Shown here in pieces: positions 6,899-12,389 of a stretch of DNA of 12,389 nucleotides. This stretch comes from Actinomycetes bacterium. Lineage in GTDB: Bacteria > Actinomycetota > Coriobacteriia > Anaerosomatales > JAJZPX01. Within the stretch, counting starts at the first letter, position 1, and each line of letters begins with the position of its first letter. The stretch spans positions 1 through 12,389 of the forward strand of contig JAJZPX010000030.1 in the NCBI GenBank assembly GCA_021811025.1, given 5' to 3'. Both the position numbers and the translations under genes were made by a program. The notes under the pieces were generated by a model. It was not told the DNA's origin. It saw nothing but the letters and a program-made list of their open reading frames with translations, and did not search any database.

Positions 6899-7482
6899 GC
6901 CGCTCCCCCTTCACCGGCTGCCCGGCGGCCGAGCTCGAACGCCGCAAGGTTGGCGTCCACCGTCTTCGGCGGCACGCGTGCCGCGATCACCTCGCGCCAC
7001 ACGCTCGCCGAGAACGGCAGGCCGACGGAGAGCGCCCCGAGCAACACGACGTTGGCCGAGCGGGGCGAGCCGGCGCGGCACGCGATCTTTCCGGCGTCGA
7101 CGAAGAGCGCGCCTTCGGCCTCCAGCGCCGCCTCGAGCCCCGCGGGCGCCGGCAGAGCGCCGGTGAGCACGGGGAGCGGCGCGATCATCCTCGGGTCGAC
7201 CAGCAGCCGCCCGCCCGGACGCAGGTACGCGAGCCAGCGCGCTGCCTCCGTGATCTCGAACGCCACGAGATGGTCGACCTCGCCGCTCGACACCACCGGG
7301 GAGAACACGCGCTCGCCGAAGCGCACCATCGTGTCGACGCTGCCCCCGCGCTGCGACATGCCGTGCACCTCGGAGAGCTTGACGTCGAGCCCCGCCGCCG
7401 CCGCGACCTTCGCGAGAACGTCGCCGGCGAGGATCGTCCCCTGCCCGCCTACGCCCACCAGCAGCACCGACGTCGTCCTCAT
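6895..7482 (-). CDS. iorB: Indolepyruvate ferredoxin oxidoreductase subunit beta (IorB)
   Basis: Gamma-type subunit (POR/KOR gamma domain) of indolepyruvate:ferredoxin oxidoreductase, 195 residues, which is normal length. The N-terminal glycine loop GVGGQGTILAG (10-20) and the block HGMSQRGGSVDT (40-51) are diagnostic of IorB. A later AGSPRSANVVLLGAL is also typical. With IorA it oxidatively decarboxylates arylpyruvates to arylacetyl-CoA, reducing ferredoxin; the reaction is reversible. The frame is open to 7656, but that extension is antisense to the ferredoxin domain coding end of iorA. The ATG at 7482 overlaps the iorA stop as ATGA and gives the expected N-terminus. Its own stop overlaps the ACT gene start in the same way, so all three are probably co-translated. 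Confidence 0.95.
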   Translation of the reverse strand: MRTTSVLLVGVGGQGTILAGDVLAKVAAAAGLDVKLSEVHGMSQRGGSVDTMVRFGERVFSPVVSSGEVDHLVAFEITEAARWLAYLRPGGRLLVDPRMIAPLPVLTGALPAPAGLEAALEAEGALFVDAGKIACRAGSPRSANVVLLGALSVGLPFSASVWREVIAARVPPKTVDANLAAFELGRRAAGEGGAA

Positions 7483-9236
7483 GCCGACTCGCCCGCCTCG
7501 CACGCCTCCACGCCGGCCCGTATCGCCCGCTCCGCGCAGACTCCGGCGCAAAGAGCGCACCCGACGCACGTCTCGGCGTCGATGACGGCCTTGCCCGACG
7601 CGCTCACCGACAGGGCAGGGCAGCCCAAGGCGATGCACGCTCCGCACGACGTGCATCTGTCCTCGTCCACGGCGAGCGGCCGCTTGTCGCTCTTCTCGAG
7701 GAGCGCGCAGGGGCGCCGCGCGACGACCACGCTCGGCCCTTCGTGCTCGACGGCCTCACGCAACGCGCGCTCGGTCCGCTTGAGGTTGGCGGGGTCGACG
7801 ACGAGCACGTGCTCGACCCCGAGACCGCGGCACACCGCCTCGACGTCCATCTCGGGCGCCGGCTCTCCCATCAGCGTGCGGCCGGTGAACGGGTTCTCCT
7901 GGTGGCCGGTCATCGCCGTGATGCGGTTGTCGAGGACGATCGTGGTCGCGCTCGAGCCGTTGTAGACGGCGTTCATGAGGCCCGTGAGGCCGGAGTGGGC
8001 GAACGTCGAATCGCCGATGACGGCGACGACGGGCCGCTCCCCGGCCCCTCCCGCGAGCTCCAGCCCGTGCGCCATCCCGATGCTCGCGCCCATGCACAGG
8101 CACGAGTCCATCGCCGAAAGCGGAGGCAGCGCTCCGAGGGTGTAGCAGCCGATGTCCCCCGTGACTACCGCCCCCATCTCCCGCAGCGCGCGGAACACGC
8201 CGCGGTGCGGGCAACCCGGGCACAGCATGGGCGGCCGCGGCGGCAGCCCCTCGAGGGGCTCGCGCGCCGCGGGCGGCCGGGCGCCGAACGCCTCCGCCAC
8301 CATGCGCGGCGTGTACTCCCCCATCCGCTGCAGCGGCGGTTCCTCCACCGCGATCCCCAGCTGCCTCACCCTGGACGTCAGGTATGGGTCGATCTCCTCC
8401 ACGACCGCCACGCGCCCCACACGCGACGCGAAGTCCTGCACGAGGCGTGCGGGCAGCGGGTTCAGCATCGACAGCTTGAGCACCGACGCCTCGGGCAGCG
8501 CCTCGCGCACATACTGGTAGGTAACGCCCGCCGCGATCACTCCCAGCGCCGGATCGGACATCTCCATCCGGTTGAGGTCGAGGCTCTCGGCGAACTCGGT
8601 GAGCGCCGCGAACCTCGGGTCGAGGTCGACCCTCCGCTTCTTCGCGTTGCCGGGCAGCATCACGTACTTGCCAGGCTGCGACTCAAAGCTCGCGATCGTC
8701 CGCTCCTCGCGCGGGCCGAACGAGACCAGCCCCTTGCTGTGGGCGATGCGAATGGTCGAACGGACGATGACCGGGACGTCGAAGCGCTCCGATATCTCGA
8801 AGGCGAGCCGGGTGAACTCGAGGGCCTCCTGCGAATCCGCCGGCTCAAGCAGCGGCACCCGCGCGAACGCCGCGTAGTTCCGCGTGTCTTGCTCGTTCTG
8901 AGAGCTGTGCATCCCGGGATCGTCGGCGACGAGCAGCACGAGGCCGCCGGTGACCCCCGTGTACGCGAGAGTGAACAGCGGGTCCGCCGCGACGTTGAGG
9001 CCGACGTGCTTCATCGTGACGAGCGAGCGAGCGCCGCCGAGGCTCGCTCCGGCCGCCACCTCGAGCGCGACCTTCTCGTTCGGCGCCCACTCCGCGCGGA
9101 CGCCCGGGAGCTGGACGAGCGCTTCGAGCACCTCGGTCGAAGGAGTCCCGGGGTATCCGACGCCCACGCGGACGCCAGCCTCCCACGCGCCACGCGCGAC
9201 GGCCTCGTTGCCGGACAGGAGAGTGCGGTCGACCAC
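7479..9236 (-). CDS. iorA: Indolepyruvate ferredoxin oxidoreductase subunit alpha (IorA)
   Basis: Catalytic subunit, 585 residues from the chosen start, close to the family norm. Residues 1-320 hold the pyrimidine-binding and transketolase-C-like domains, beginning LLSGNEAVARGAWEAGVRVG. Residues 335-510 hold the thiamine diphosphate domain: CPGCPH (339-344), GDIGCYTLG (360-368), GDSTFAHSG (408-416) and LDNRITAMTGHQENP (435-449). The C-terminus is a 2[4Fe-4S] ferredoxin domain with Cys 528, 531, 534, 539 (CX2CX2CX4CP) and Cys 557, 560, 563, 567 (CX2CX2CX3CA; the usual Pro is Ala). The frame is open to 10043, but the upstream part overlaps mscS and is not IorA-like. The GTG at 9236 has GGAGG 4 nt upstream and matches family N-termini. 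Electron acceptor ferredoxin implies anaerobic metabolism. Confidence 0.95.
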   Translation of the reverse strand: MVDRTLLSGNEAVARGAWEAGVRVGVGYPGTPSTEVLEALVQLPGVRAEWAPNEKVALEVAAGASLGGARSLVTMKHVGLNVAADPLFTLAYTGVTGGLVLLVADDPGMHSSQNEQDTRNYAAFARVPLLEPADSQEALEFTRLAFEISERFDVPVIVRSTIRIAHSKGLVSFGPREERTIASFESQPGKYVMLPGNAKKRRVDLDPRFAALTEFAESLDLNRMEMSDPALGVIAAGVTYQYVREALPEASVLKLSMLNPLPARLVQDFASRVGRVAVVEEIDPYLTSRVRQLGIAVEEPPLQRMGEYTPRMVAEAFGARPPAAREPLEGLPPRPPMLCPGCPHRGVFRALREMGAVVTGDIGCYTLGALPPLSAMDSCLCMGASIGMAHGLELAGGAGERPVVAVIGDSTFAHSGLTGLMNAVYNGSSATTIVLDNRITAMTGHQENPFTGRTLMGEPAPEMDVEAVCRGLGVEHVLVVDPANLKRTERALREAVEHEGPSVVVARRPCALLEKSDKRPLAVDEDRCTSCGACIALGCPALSVSASGKAVIDAETCVGCALCAGVCAERAIRAGVEACEAGESA

Positions 9237-9240
9237 GAAG

Positions 9241-9245
9241 CCTCC
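9241..9245 (-). promoter_or_regulatory. Ribosome-binding site of iorA
   Basis: GGAGG on the minus strand with 4 nt to the GTG at 9236. The spacing is short but it is the only good match near the family-consensus N-terminus, and it selects this start among several in-frame GTG codons. Confidence 0.5.
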
Positions 9246-9289
9246 AGCGAGTGAAGAGCGGGAGCCGAACACGAACGGAAGTTGCAGCG

Positions 9290-9295
9290 ATGATA
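9290..9295 (-). promoter_or_regulatory. Possible -10 element of a promoter for the iorA-liv-paaK operon
   Basis: TATCAT, one base from TATAAT, lies in the 104-bp gap between mscS and iorA, about 54 bp upstream of the iorA start. The immediate context TTGCGTTATCATCG is the most AT-rich spot in an otherwise very GC-rich gap. I see no convincing -35 hexamer at 16-18 bp. The gap is the largest on the minus strand upstream of iorA, so a promoter is expected here, but this particular site is a weak call. Confidence 0.3.
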
Positions 9296-9340
9296 ACGCA
9301 AGCGAGTGGGCGCGGGCACGCCTGGGGCGGCCGACGGTGG

Positions 9341-10186
9341 CTACTCGCCGGCCGCCGGCTCGACGCCCGCCGCCCGCAGCGCCGCGATCACGGCGACCAC
9401 GGCCTCGTCGAGCGCCTTCGCGAAGGGCGTCTCGGCCGTCTCGACCCAGCCGCGAGCGGCCAAGGTGACCGACGTGATCCCGGTCGCGACGTAAAGCGCC
9501 TCGAGTGGGGCGTCGGCGACCAGGCCGCGGACCCGTCCGAGGCCCGCCAGCGCCGCAGCCCTCGCCGCCTCGAGGTCGGCCGTCAGCGGGACACGCACGC
9601 GGACCTCCAGCCGGCGCCGCTCCGCCACGGACGTGTTCGTGATCGACGCGTTGAAGACCGTGGCGTTCGGCACGAACACCATCCGTCCGTCGGCCTGCTC
9701 GATCAGCGTGTCGCGCACGCGTATGTCGCGCACGGTGCCCTCGCAACCGGCCACGGAGATGACGTCGCCGATCCTGAACGGCCGCTGGAGGAGCAGCAGC
9801 ACGCCAGCCATCGAGTTGGCGAGCACGTCCTTGAGCGCGAACCCGACCGTCACGGTCGCGAGGCCGAGGCTCGTGACCAGCGCGCTCACCTGCACTCCCA
9901 TGATGCCGAGCGCCACGATGGCGCCCACCGCGAGCACCGCTCCCCCCGCGAGCCTCCCGACGAGCACGTCGACGTGCCCCTCGGTCGACGTGCGCGCGAG
10001 CGCGGCGCGGACGAGCCGGACGGTGAGCACCGACGCCCGCCACGCGAGCAGGAGGAAGACGAACGCCGCGACGATGTACGGCAGCCTGTCGGCGAGCGCC
10101 TCGAAGATGCCGAAGGCGGAGCGGCCTACGCGCTGGAGGAAGCTCAGGTCGGCGGTGATGGGGCCGAGGGACGCGACGGTGGGCAT
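9341..10186 (-). CDS. mscS: Small-conductance mechanosensitive channel, MscS family
   Basis: Homo-oligomeric membrane channel that opens on membrane tension to release osmolytes; 281 residues, close to the size of E. coli MscS. Hydrophobic segments lie at about 34-56, 80-98 and 100-134. The last carries the pore-helix and hinge signature LGLATVTVGFALKDVLANSMAGVLLLLQRPFRIGD (positions 107-141). The cytoplasmic beta domain follows, with the conserved VFVPNATVFNASITN-like stretch (170-184), then an alpha/beta C-terminal cage. The open frame reaches 10510, but that part is antisense-like sequence inside the peptidase gene. The ATG at 10186 overlaps the preceding stop as TGATG and has no visible ribosome-binding site, so translation probably depends on re-initiation after the upstream hydrolase gene. 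Confidence 0.93.
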   Translation of the reverse strand: MPTVASLGPITADLSFLQRVGRSAFGIFEALADRLPYIVAAFVFLLLAWRASVLTVRLVRAALARTSTEGHVDVLVGRLAGGAVLAVGAIVALGIMGVQVSALVTSLGLATVTVGFALKDVLANSMAGVLLLLQRPFRIGDVISVAGCEGTVRDIRVRDTLIEQADGRMVFVPNATVFNASITNTSVAERRRLEVRVRVPLTADLEAARAAALAGLGRVRGLVADAPLEALYVATGITSVTLAARGWVETAETPFAKALDEAVVAVIAALRAAGVEPAAGE

Positions 10187-11316
10187 CAGAACCGCGACGC
10201 CCCGACGTACTCGCCGTGCGCGAGCCGGGCCGAGAGCGATGCGACCCGCACGTCGGCGCCCGTGTACGGCGCCTCGATGATGTCGTCGCCTCCGGCGTAG
10301 ATCACGACGTGGTGCACGGAGTCCGCGTCCTTCCCTCGGCCGAAGAACAGCAGGTCGCCGGGCTTGAGCAGATCGAGCCTGTCGGCCGCGATGTGCTTGC
10401 CGGCGTAGTACTGGTCCTGGGCCACTCGAGGGACGGAGACGCCGATCTGCGCGTAGCAGTACTGCGCGAGGCCGGAGCAATCGAAGCCGGAGGGGCTCTC
10501 CCCTCCCCACACGTACGGGACGCCGATGTAGCGCATCGCGATGCCGACGATCTCGGGATGCCCGGCCCCCGGGTCGCCGTCTGCGGCGCGCCCGCCGCTC
10601 GCGGGCGTCGCGCCGGCCTGCTCCCGTGCCGCGCGCGCCTGGGCCTCGGCGAGCGCTTTCGCGCGAGCGGCCGCTTCCGCCGCCAGTCGCTCCTCTTCCT
10701 GCTTGATCAGCTGCGCGATCTCGCCGTTGAGCGAGTCGAGGAATTCCTTCTCCCTGGCGATCGACTCCTCGACCTGCTGCTTCTTCGCGTCGGCCTTAGC
10801 GCGCAGCGCCACCTGCTCGCTCTCGCGCTGCTCGAGCGAGCGCTTCGTCTCGGCGACCTGCTCCCGCGCGTCCTTCACGGCGGAGACCAGCCGCGCGTCG
10901 CTCGTGCCTATCCTCATCAGCAGGTCGATCCGTGTGAGAAAATCCTCGAACGACGTCGTGCCGAGCAGGACCTCGAGCATGTCGACGTCGCCGCCGCGAT
11001 AGATGCCGGCCGCTCGCTCCTCGAGCAACTGTTGCGCGCGCCGCAGGTTCGCATCCTCCACCTCGAGCCGCGCGTGGGTCTCCGTGATCTGCTGCCGCGT
11101 CTTGTGGAGGGCGGCGTCGATCCGGTTGTACTCCTCGACCTGGACCTCGAGGTCCGAGCGCATGTCGTCGAGCTTGGACTGCGCCTTCGCGGCCTCGGCC
11201 TTCTTGGCTTCGATCTCAGGGGTCGTGGGAGCGGCGAGCGCAGCCGAAGTAGACAGCATGAAGAAGACGACGAACGCCGCCACGGTGCGCACGATGGAGG
11301 ATTTCCTGAGGAGCAT
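10186..11316 (-). CDS. Secreted coiled-coil NlpC/P60 peptidoglycan endopeptidase
   Basis: Cell-wall hydrolase of the RipA/CwlO architecture, 376 residues. A signal peptide (RKSSIVR, hydrophobic core, cleavage after ALA near 28) is followed by a long charged coiled coil (about 34-235, PcsB/CwlO-like). An Ala/Gly/Asp linker leads to an NlpC/P60 domain from about 253 to the end. The catalytic Cys is 280 in FDCSG and the His is 336 in HHVVIY; the third polar position is Glu 348 (IIEAP), where many members have His. It is expected to cleave stem-peptide bonds outside the membrane, with the coiled coil acting as a regulatory arm. The ATG at 11316 is preferred over GTG 11322 because GGAGG lies across that GTG. 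mscS follows with a 1-bp overlap. Confidence 0.93.
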   Translation of the reverse strand: MLLRKSSIVRTVAAFVVFFMLSTSAALAAPTTPEIEAKKAEAAKAQSKLDDMRSDLEVQVEEYNRIDAALHKTRQQITETHARLEVEDANLRRAQQLLEERAAGIYRGGDVDMLEVLLGTTSFEDFLTRIDLLMRIGTSDARLVSAVKDAREQVAETKRSLEQRESEQVALRAKADAKKQQVEESIAREKEFLDSLNGEIAQLIKQEEERLAAEAAARAKALAEAQARAAREQAGATPASGGRAADGDPGAGHPEIVGIAMRYIGVPYVWGGESPSGFDCSGLAQYCYAQIGVSVPRVAQDQYYAGKHIAADRLDLLKPGDLLFFGRGKDADSVHHVVIYAGGDDIIEAPYTGADVRVASLSARLAHGEYVGASRF

Positions 11317-11321
11317 TCGCA

Positions 11322-11326
11322 CCTCC
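11322..11326 (-). promoter_or_regulatory. Ribosome-binding site of the NlpC/P60 gene
   Basis: GGAGG with 5 nt to the ATG at 11316. The in-frame GTG at 11322-11320 overlaps this motif and so is unlikely to be the start. Confidence 0.65.
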
Positions 11327-11390
11327 AGCTGCGTCGCACTGCTTCGTTCAGAGGCAGCCGGCGTGCTCAGGAGCGCGCCGGTCGACTACC

Positions 11391-11399
11391 AGCATAACA
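11391..11399 (-). promoter_or_regulatory. Putative extended -10 promoter for the NlpC/P60-mscS genes
   Basis: TGTTATGCT on the minus strand fits the extended -10 form TGn followed by TATGCT (four of six TATAAT bases). A start near 11384 would give a leader of about 68 nt. No -35 match is evident, as is common with extended -10 promoters. A near-identical element faces the other way 18 bp further on. Confidence 0.4.
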
Positions 11400-11417
11400 C
11401 AGTCATCGGCAGCCATT

Positions 11418-11426
11418 TGTTACGCT
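11418..11426 (+). promoter_or_regulatory. Putative extended -10 promoter for the RlpA-like gene
   Basis: TGTTACGCT on the plus strand, the same nonamer as the opposing element with one C/T change. A start near 11433 would give a leader of about 56 nt before the TTG at 11489. The -35 zone of each promoter covers the -10 zone of the other, so the two would compete for or share polymerase. Confidence 0.4.
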
Positions 11427-11440
11427 ATGAGGGGAAGAAG

Positions 11441-11466
11441 GACCGTCGGCGAGCCTTGCGACGGTC
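11441..11466 (+). promoter_or_regulatory. Hairpin in the 5' leader of the RlpA-like gene
   Basis: A perfect 8-bp stem, GACCGTCG (11441-11448) with CGACGGTC (11459-11466), encloses a 10-nt loop. It ends 10 nt before the ribosome-binding site and 22 nt before the TTG start. No U-tract follows. It could tune translation or transcript stability; alternatively, as DNA it is an 8+8 inverted repeat suited to a dimeric regulator. Confidence 0.45.
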
Positions 11467-11476
11467 GCCGGAAGGC

Positions 11477-11482
11477 GGGGAG
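11477..11482 (+). promoter_or_regulatory. Ribosome-binding site that supports the TTG start at 11489
   Basis: GGGGAG with 6 nt to TTG. No ATG or GTG in this frame precedes a convincing signal peptide, and the two TTG codons further upstream lack comparable sites. Confidence 0.5.
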
Positions 11483-11488
11483 ACGCGG

Positions 11489-12389
11489 TTGGCCTTCGGC
11501 CGAAGGATCCTGACAGCGATCGTGGCGGCGGCCCTCGCGGCGGCCCTCGCCGGCCCTGCGCCGCCGCCGCCCGCGTCGGCCGTCCCCGCGCCGGGCGCCA
11601 CCGCCCCCGCGCGCGTTCCCTACCCCGACGTCCTCGTCCAGCCGCCGGCAGGGCTCGACGAGGCCACGCGGAAGGCCGCGGACATGCAGAAGCAGGTGGA
11701 GGACCTGCAGGCGGAATCGAAGGCGATCGACGCACGGATCAAGGCGACGACGAACAGCATCTACCGCCAGACGGTCGTCGTCGAGACGGCGCGCGCCCAG
11801 GAAGCGTCCGCGCAGGCGCGGTTCGACGAGCGCGTGATCGGGATGTACAAGACCGGCACCCTGACGCCGCTCGAGCTCATCCTGAGCGCGCCTACGTTCC
11901 ACGACGCCCTGGACCGCGGCATATTCCTGCTGACGGTCGTGGAGCGCGACCAGGAGCTCCTAGCCGACGCTACGCGCATCTCGTCGGACGCCGCCTACCA
12001 GGCGCAGCTGCTCGACCAGCTCCGCGTGCAGCAGGTCCAGCTGCGGGAGGCCCACGACGACCGGCTGCTGGCGCTGCAGTCGGCGCTCGGACGGCAGCAG
12101 CAGCTCGTCGCGCAGTTGAACGACCAGCAGCGCCGCTACCTCGAGGCGAGGGCGGCGTGGGACGCCGCGCAGCAGCAGCAGTGGGTGAACAGCAGCTTCT
12201 ACGGCACGGACGTGCCGAAGGTGCCCGCGCAGGTGCTCGAGTACCCCGGCACCCCGTTCCTCGTCGATCAGGGCGAGCCGCTCGTGTACAAGGTGACGAG
12301 CCCTCCTCGTACTGCGATCTGCTCCTGGTACGGCAACGCGGACAACGCGCCGACTCCGTTCTCGACCGCCTCGGGCAGGATCTACAACG
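11489..12389 (+). CDS. Secreted coiled-coil protein with RlpA-like double-psi beta-barrel, 3' end beyond window
   Basis: Secreted cell-wall protein, 300 codons visible and no stop. The signal peptide is FGRR, then a long Ala/Leu/Val core, with cleavage likely near ASA-V (31/32). A Pro-rich spacer is followed by a long Gln/Glu/Arg-rich coiled coil (about 57-235). From about 274 the sequence turns to CSWYGNADNAPTPFSTASG, which matches the RlpA opening SWYG...TASG; the catalytic Asp of lytic RlpA would lie past the window. A segment around MYKTGTLTPLELILSA resembles the coiled coil of the divergent NlpC/P60 protein. The start is TTG, chosen for the signal peptide and the GGGGAG 6 nt upstream. 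It likely acts on or binds peptidoglycan. A stretch of CAG codons (QQQQ) lies near 12170-12180. The enzymatic activity is unproven from the part seen. Confidence 0.8.
   Translation, partial: MAFGRRILTAIVAAALAAALAGPAPPPPASAVPAPGATAPARVPYPDVLVQPPAGLDEATRKAADMQKQVEDLQAESKAIDARIKATTNSIYRQTVVVETARAQEASAQARFDERVIGMYKTGTLTPLELILSAPTFHDALDRGIFLLTVVERDQELLADATRISSDAAYQAQLLDQLRVQQVQLREAHDDRLLALQSALGRQQQLVAQLNDQQRRYLEARAAWDAAQQQQWVNSSFYGTDVPKVPAQVLEYPGTPFLVDQGEPLVYKVTSPPRTAICSWYGNADNAPTPFSTASGRIYN
11493..11506. repeat. 14-bp perfect palindrome just inside the RlpA-like gene
   Basis: CCTTCGGCCGAAGG reads the same on both strands and starts 2 nt after the TTG start codon. It encodes the basic FGRR of the signal peptide. 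It can fold GGCC-TTC-GGCC in the mRNA at the initiation site or serve as an operator; both are inference. Confidence 0.35.

Noticed and set aside
7743..9254. Plus-strand open frame of 503 codons antisense to iorA
   Set aside because: Long only because the GC-rich opposite strand lacks stops; composition is Arg/His-rich without any recognisable domain, while the minus strand encodes a full IorA.
9237..10043. N-terminal extension of the iorA frame
   Set aside because: The extension overlaps mscS out of frame and is Arg/Ala/Gly-rich without IorA similarity; family N-termini match the GTG at 9236.
10187..10510. N-terminal extension of the mscS frame
   Set aside because: It lies out of frame in the NlpC/P60 catalytic domain; MscS size and the TGATG junction favour the ATG at 10186.
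11429..11512. Short plus-strand frame from the ATG at 11429
   Set aside because: It ends after fewer than 30 codons in a different frame from the RlpA-like gene and has no ribosome-binding site; not a convincing leader peptide.
12166..12181. CAG run as a microsatellite
   Set aside because: Four or five CAG codons inside a Gln-rich coiled coil; too short to be a notable repeat and explained by coding.

Overview
The window is a GC-rich (roughly two-thirds G+C by eye), densely packed bacterial segment. It reads as chromosome from an anaerobic, single-membrane organism, most likely a high-GC actinobacterial lineage such as Coriobacteriia or a relative. The grounds are the GC content, the use of GTG and TTG starts, secreted coiled-coil peptidoglycan hydrolases of the Gram-positive type, lipoprotein-type solute-binding proteins, and an oxygen-sensitive ferredoxin-linked 2-oxoacid oxidoreductase. 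The lineage is an inference; no rRNA or other marker is present.

Layout. Eleven of the twelve genes lie on the minus strand and are transcribed right to left; only the last gene, at the right edge, is on the plus strand. In transcription order the minus strand carries a secreted coiled-coil NlpC/P60 peptidase (11316-10186) and an MscS-type channel (10186-9341). After a 104-bp gap come iorA (9236-7479), iorB (7482-6895), a double-ACT-domain protein (6898-6476), and the solute-binding protein livK2 (6460-5180). A 142-bp gap with hairpins and a short direct repeat follows, then livK1 (5037-3844), livH, livM, livG, livF, and the 5' part of a phenylacetate-CoA ligase gene (503-1, cut by the window edge). 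Most junctions in this array are 1- to 19-bp overlaps or gaps of 3-15 bp, several of them ATGA, so it reads as one tightly coupled operon.

How the genes fit together. IorAB interconverts arylpyruvates (from Trp, Phe, Tyr) and arylacetyl-CoA using thiamine diphosphate and ferredoxin. The PaaK-type ligase makes arylacetyl-CoA from arylacetate and ATP. The LivKHMGF system is a complete amino-acid-type ABC importer with two alternative binding proteins, and the ACT protein is a likely amino-acid sensor. Together they look like an uptake-plus-metabolism module for aromatic or branched amino acids or aryl acids. It could run either as fermentation of aromatic amino acids or as salvage of aryl acids to aromatic amino acids.

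The right end is a cell-envelope locus. The NlpC/P60 gene and the plus-strand gene (TTG start at 11489, running off the window) are transcribed divergently from a 172-bp region. That region contains two back-to-back extended -10-like elements of the same sequence, TGTTAYGCT. Both proteins are secreted, and their coiled coils share a recognisable homologous segment, but they end in different catalytic or cell-wall domains: NlpC/P60 in one, an RlpA-like double-psi beta-barrel in the other. I saw no mobile elements, CRISPR arrays, tRNA or rRNA genes. The most noteworthy items are the aryl-acid/transporter operon, the tandem divergent binding proteins with an intercistronic hairpin, and the domain-shuffled hydrolase pair.
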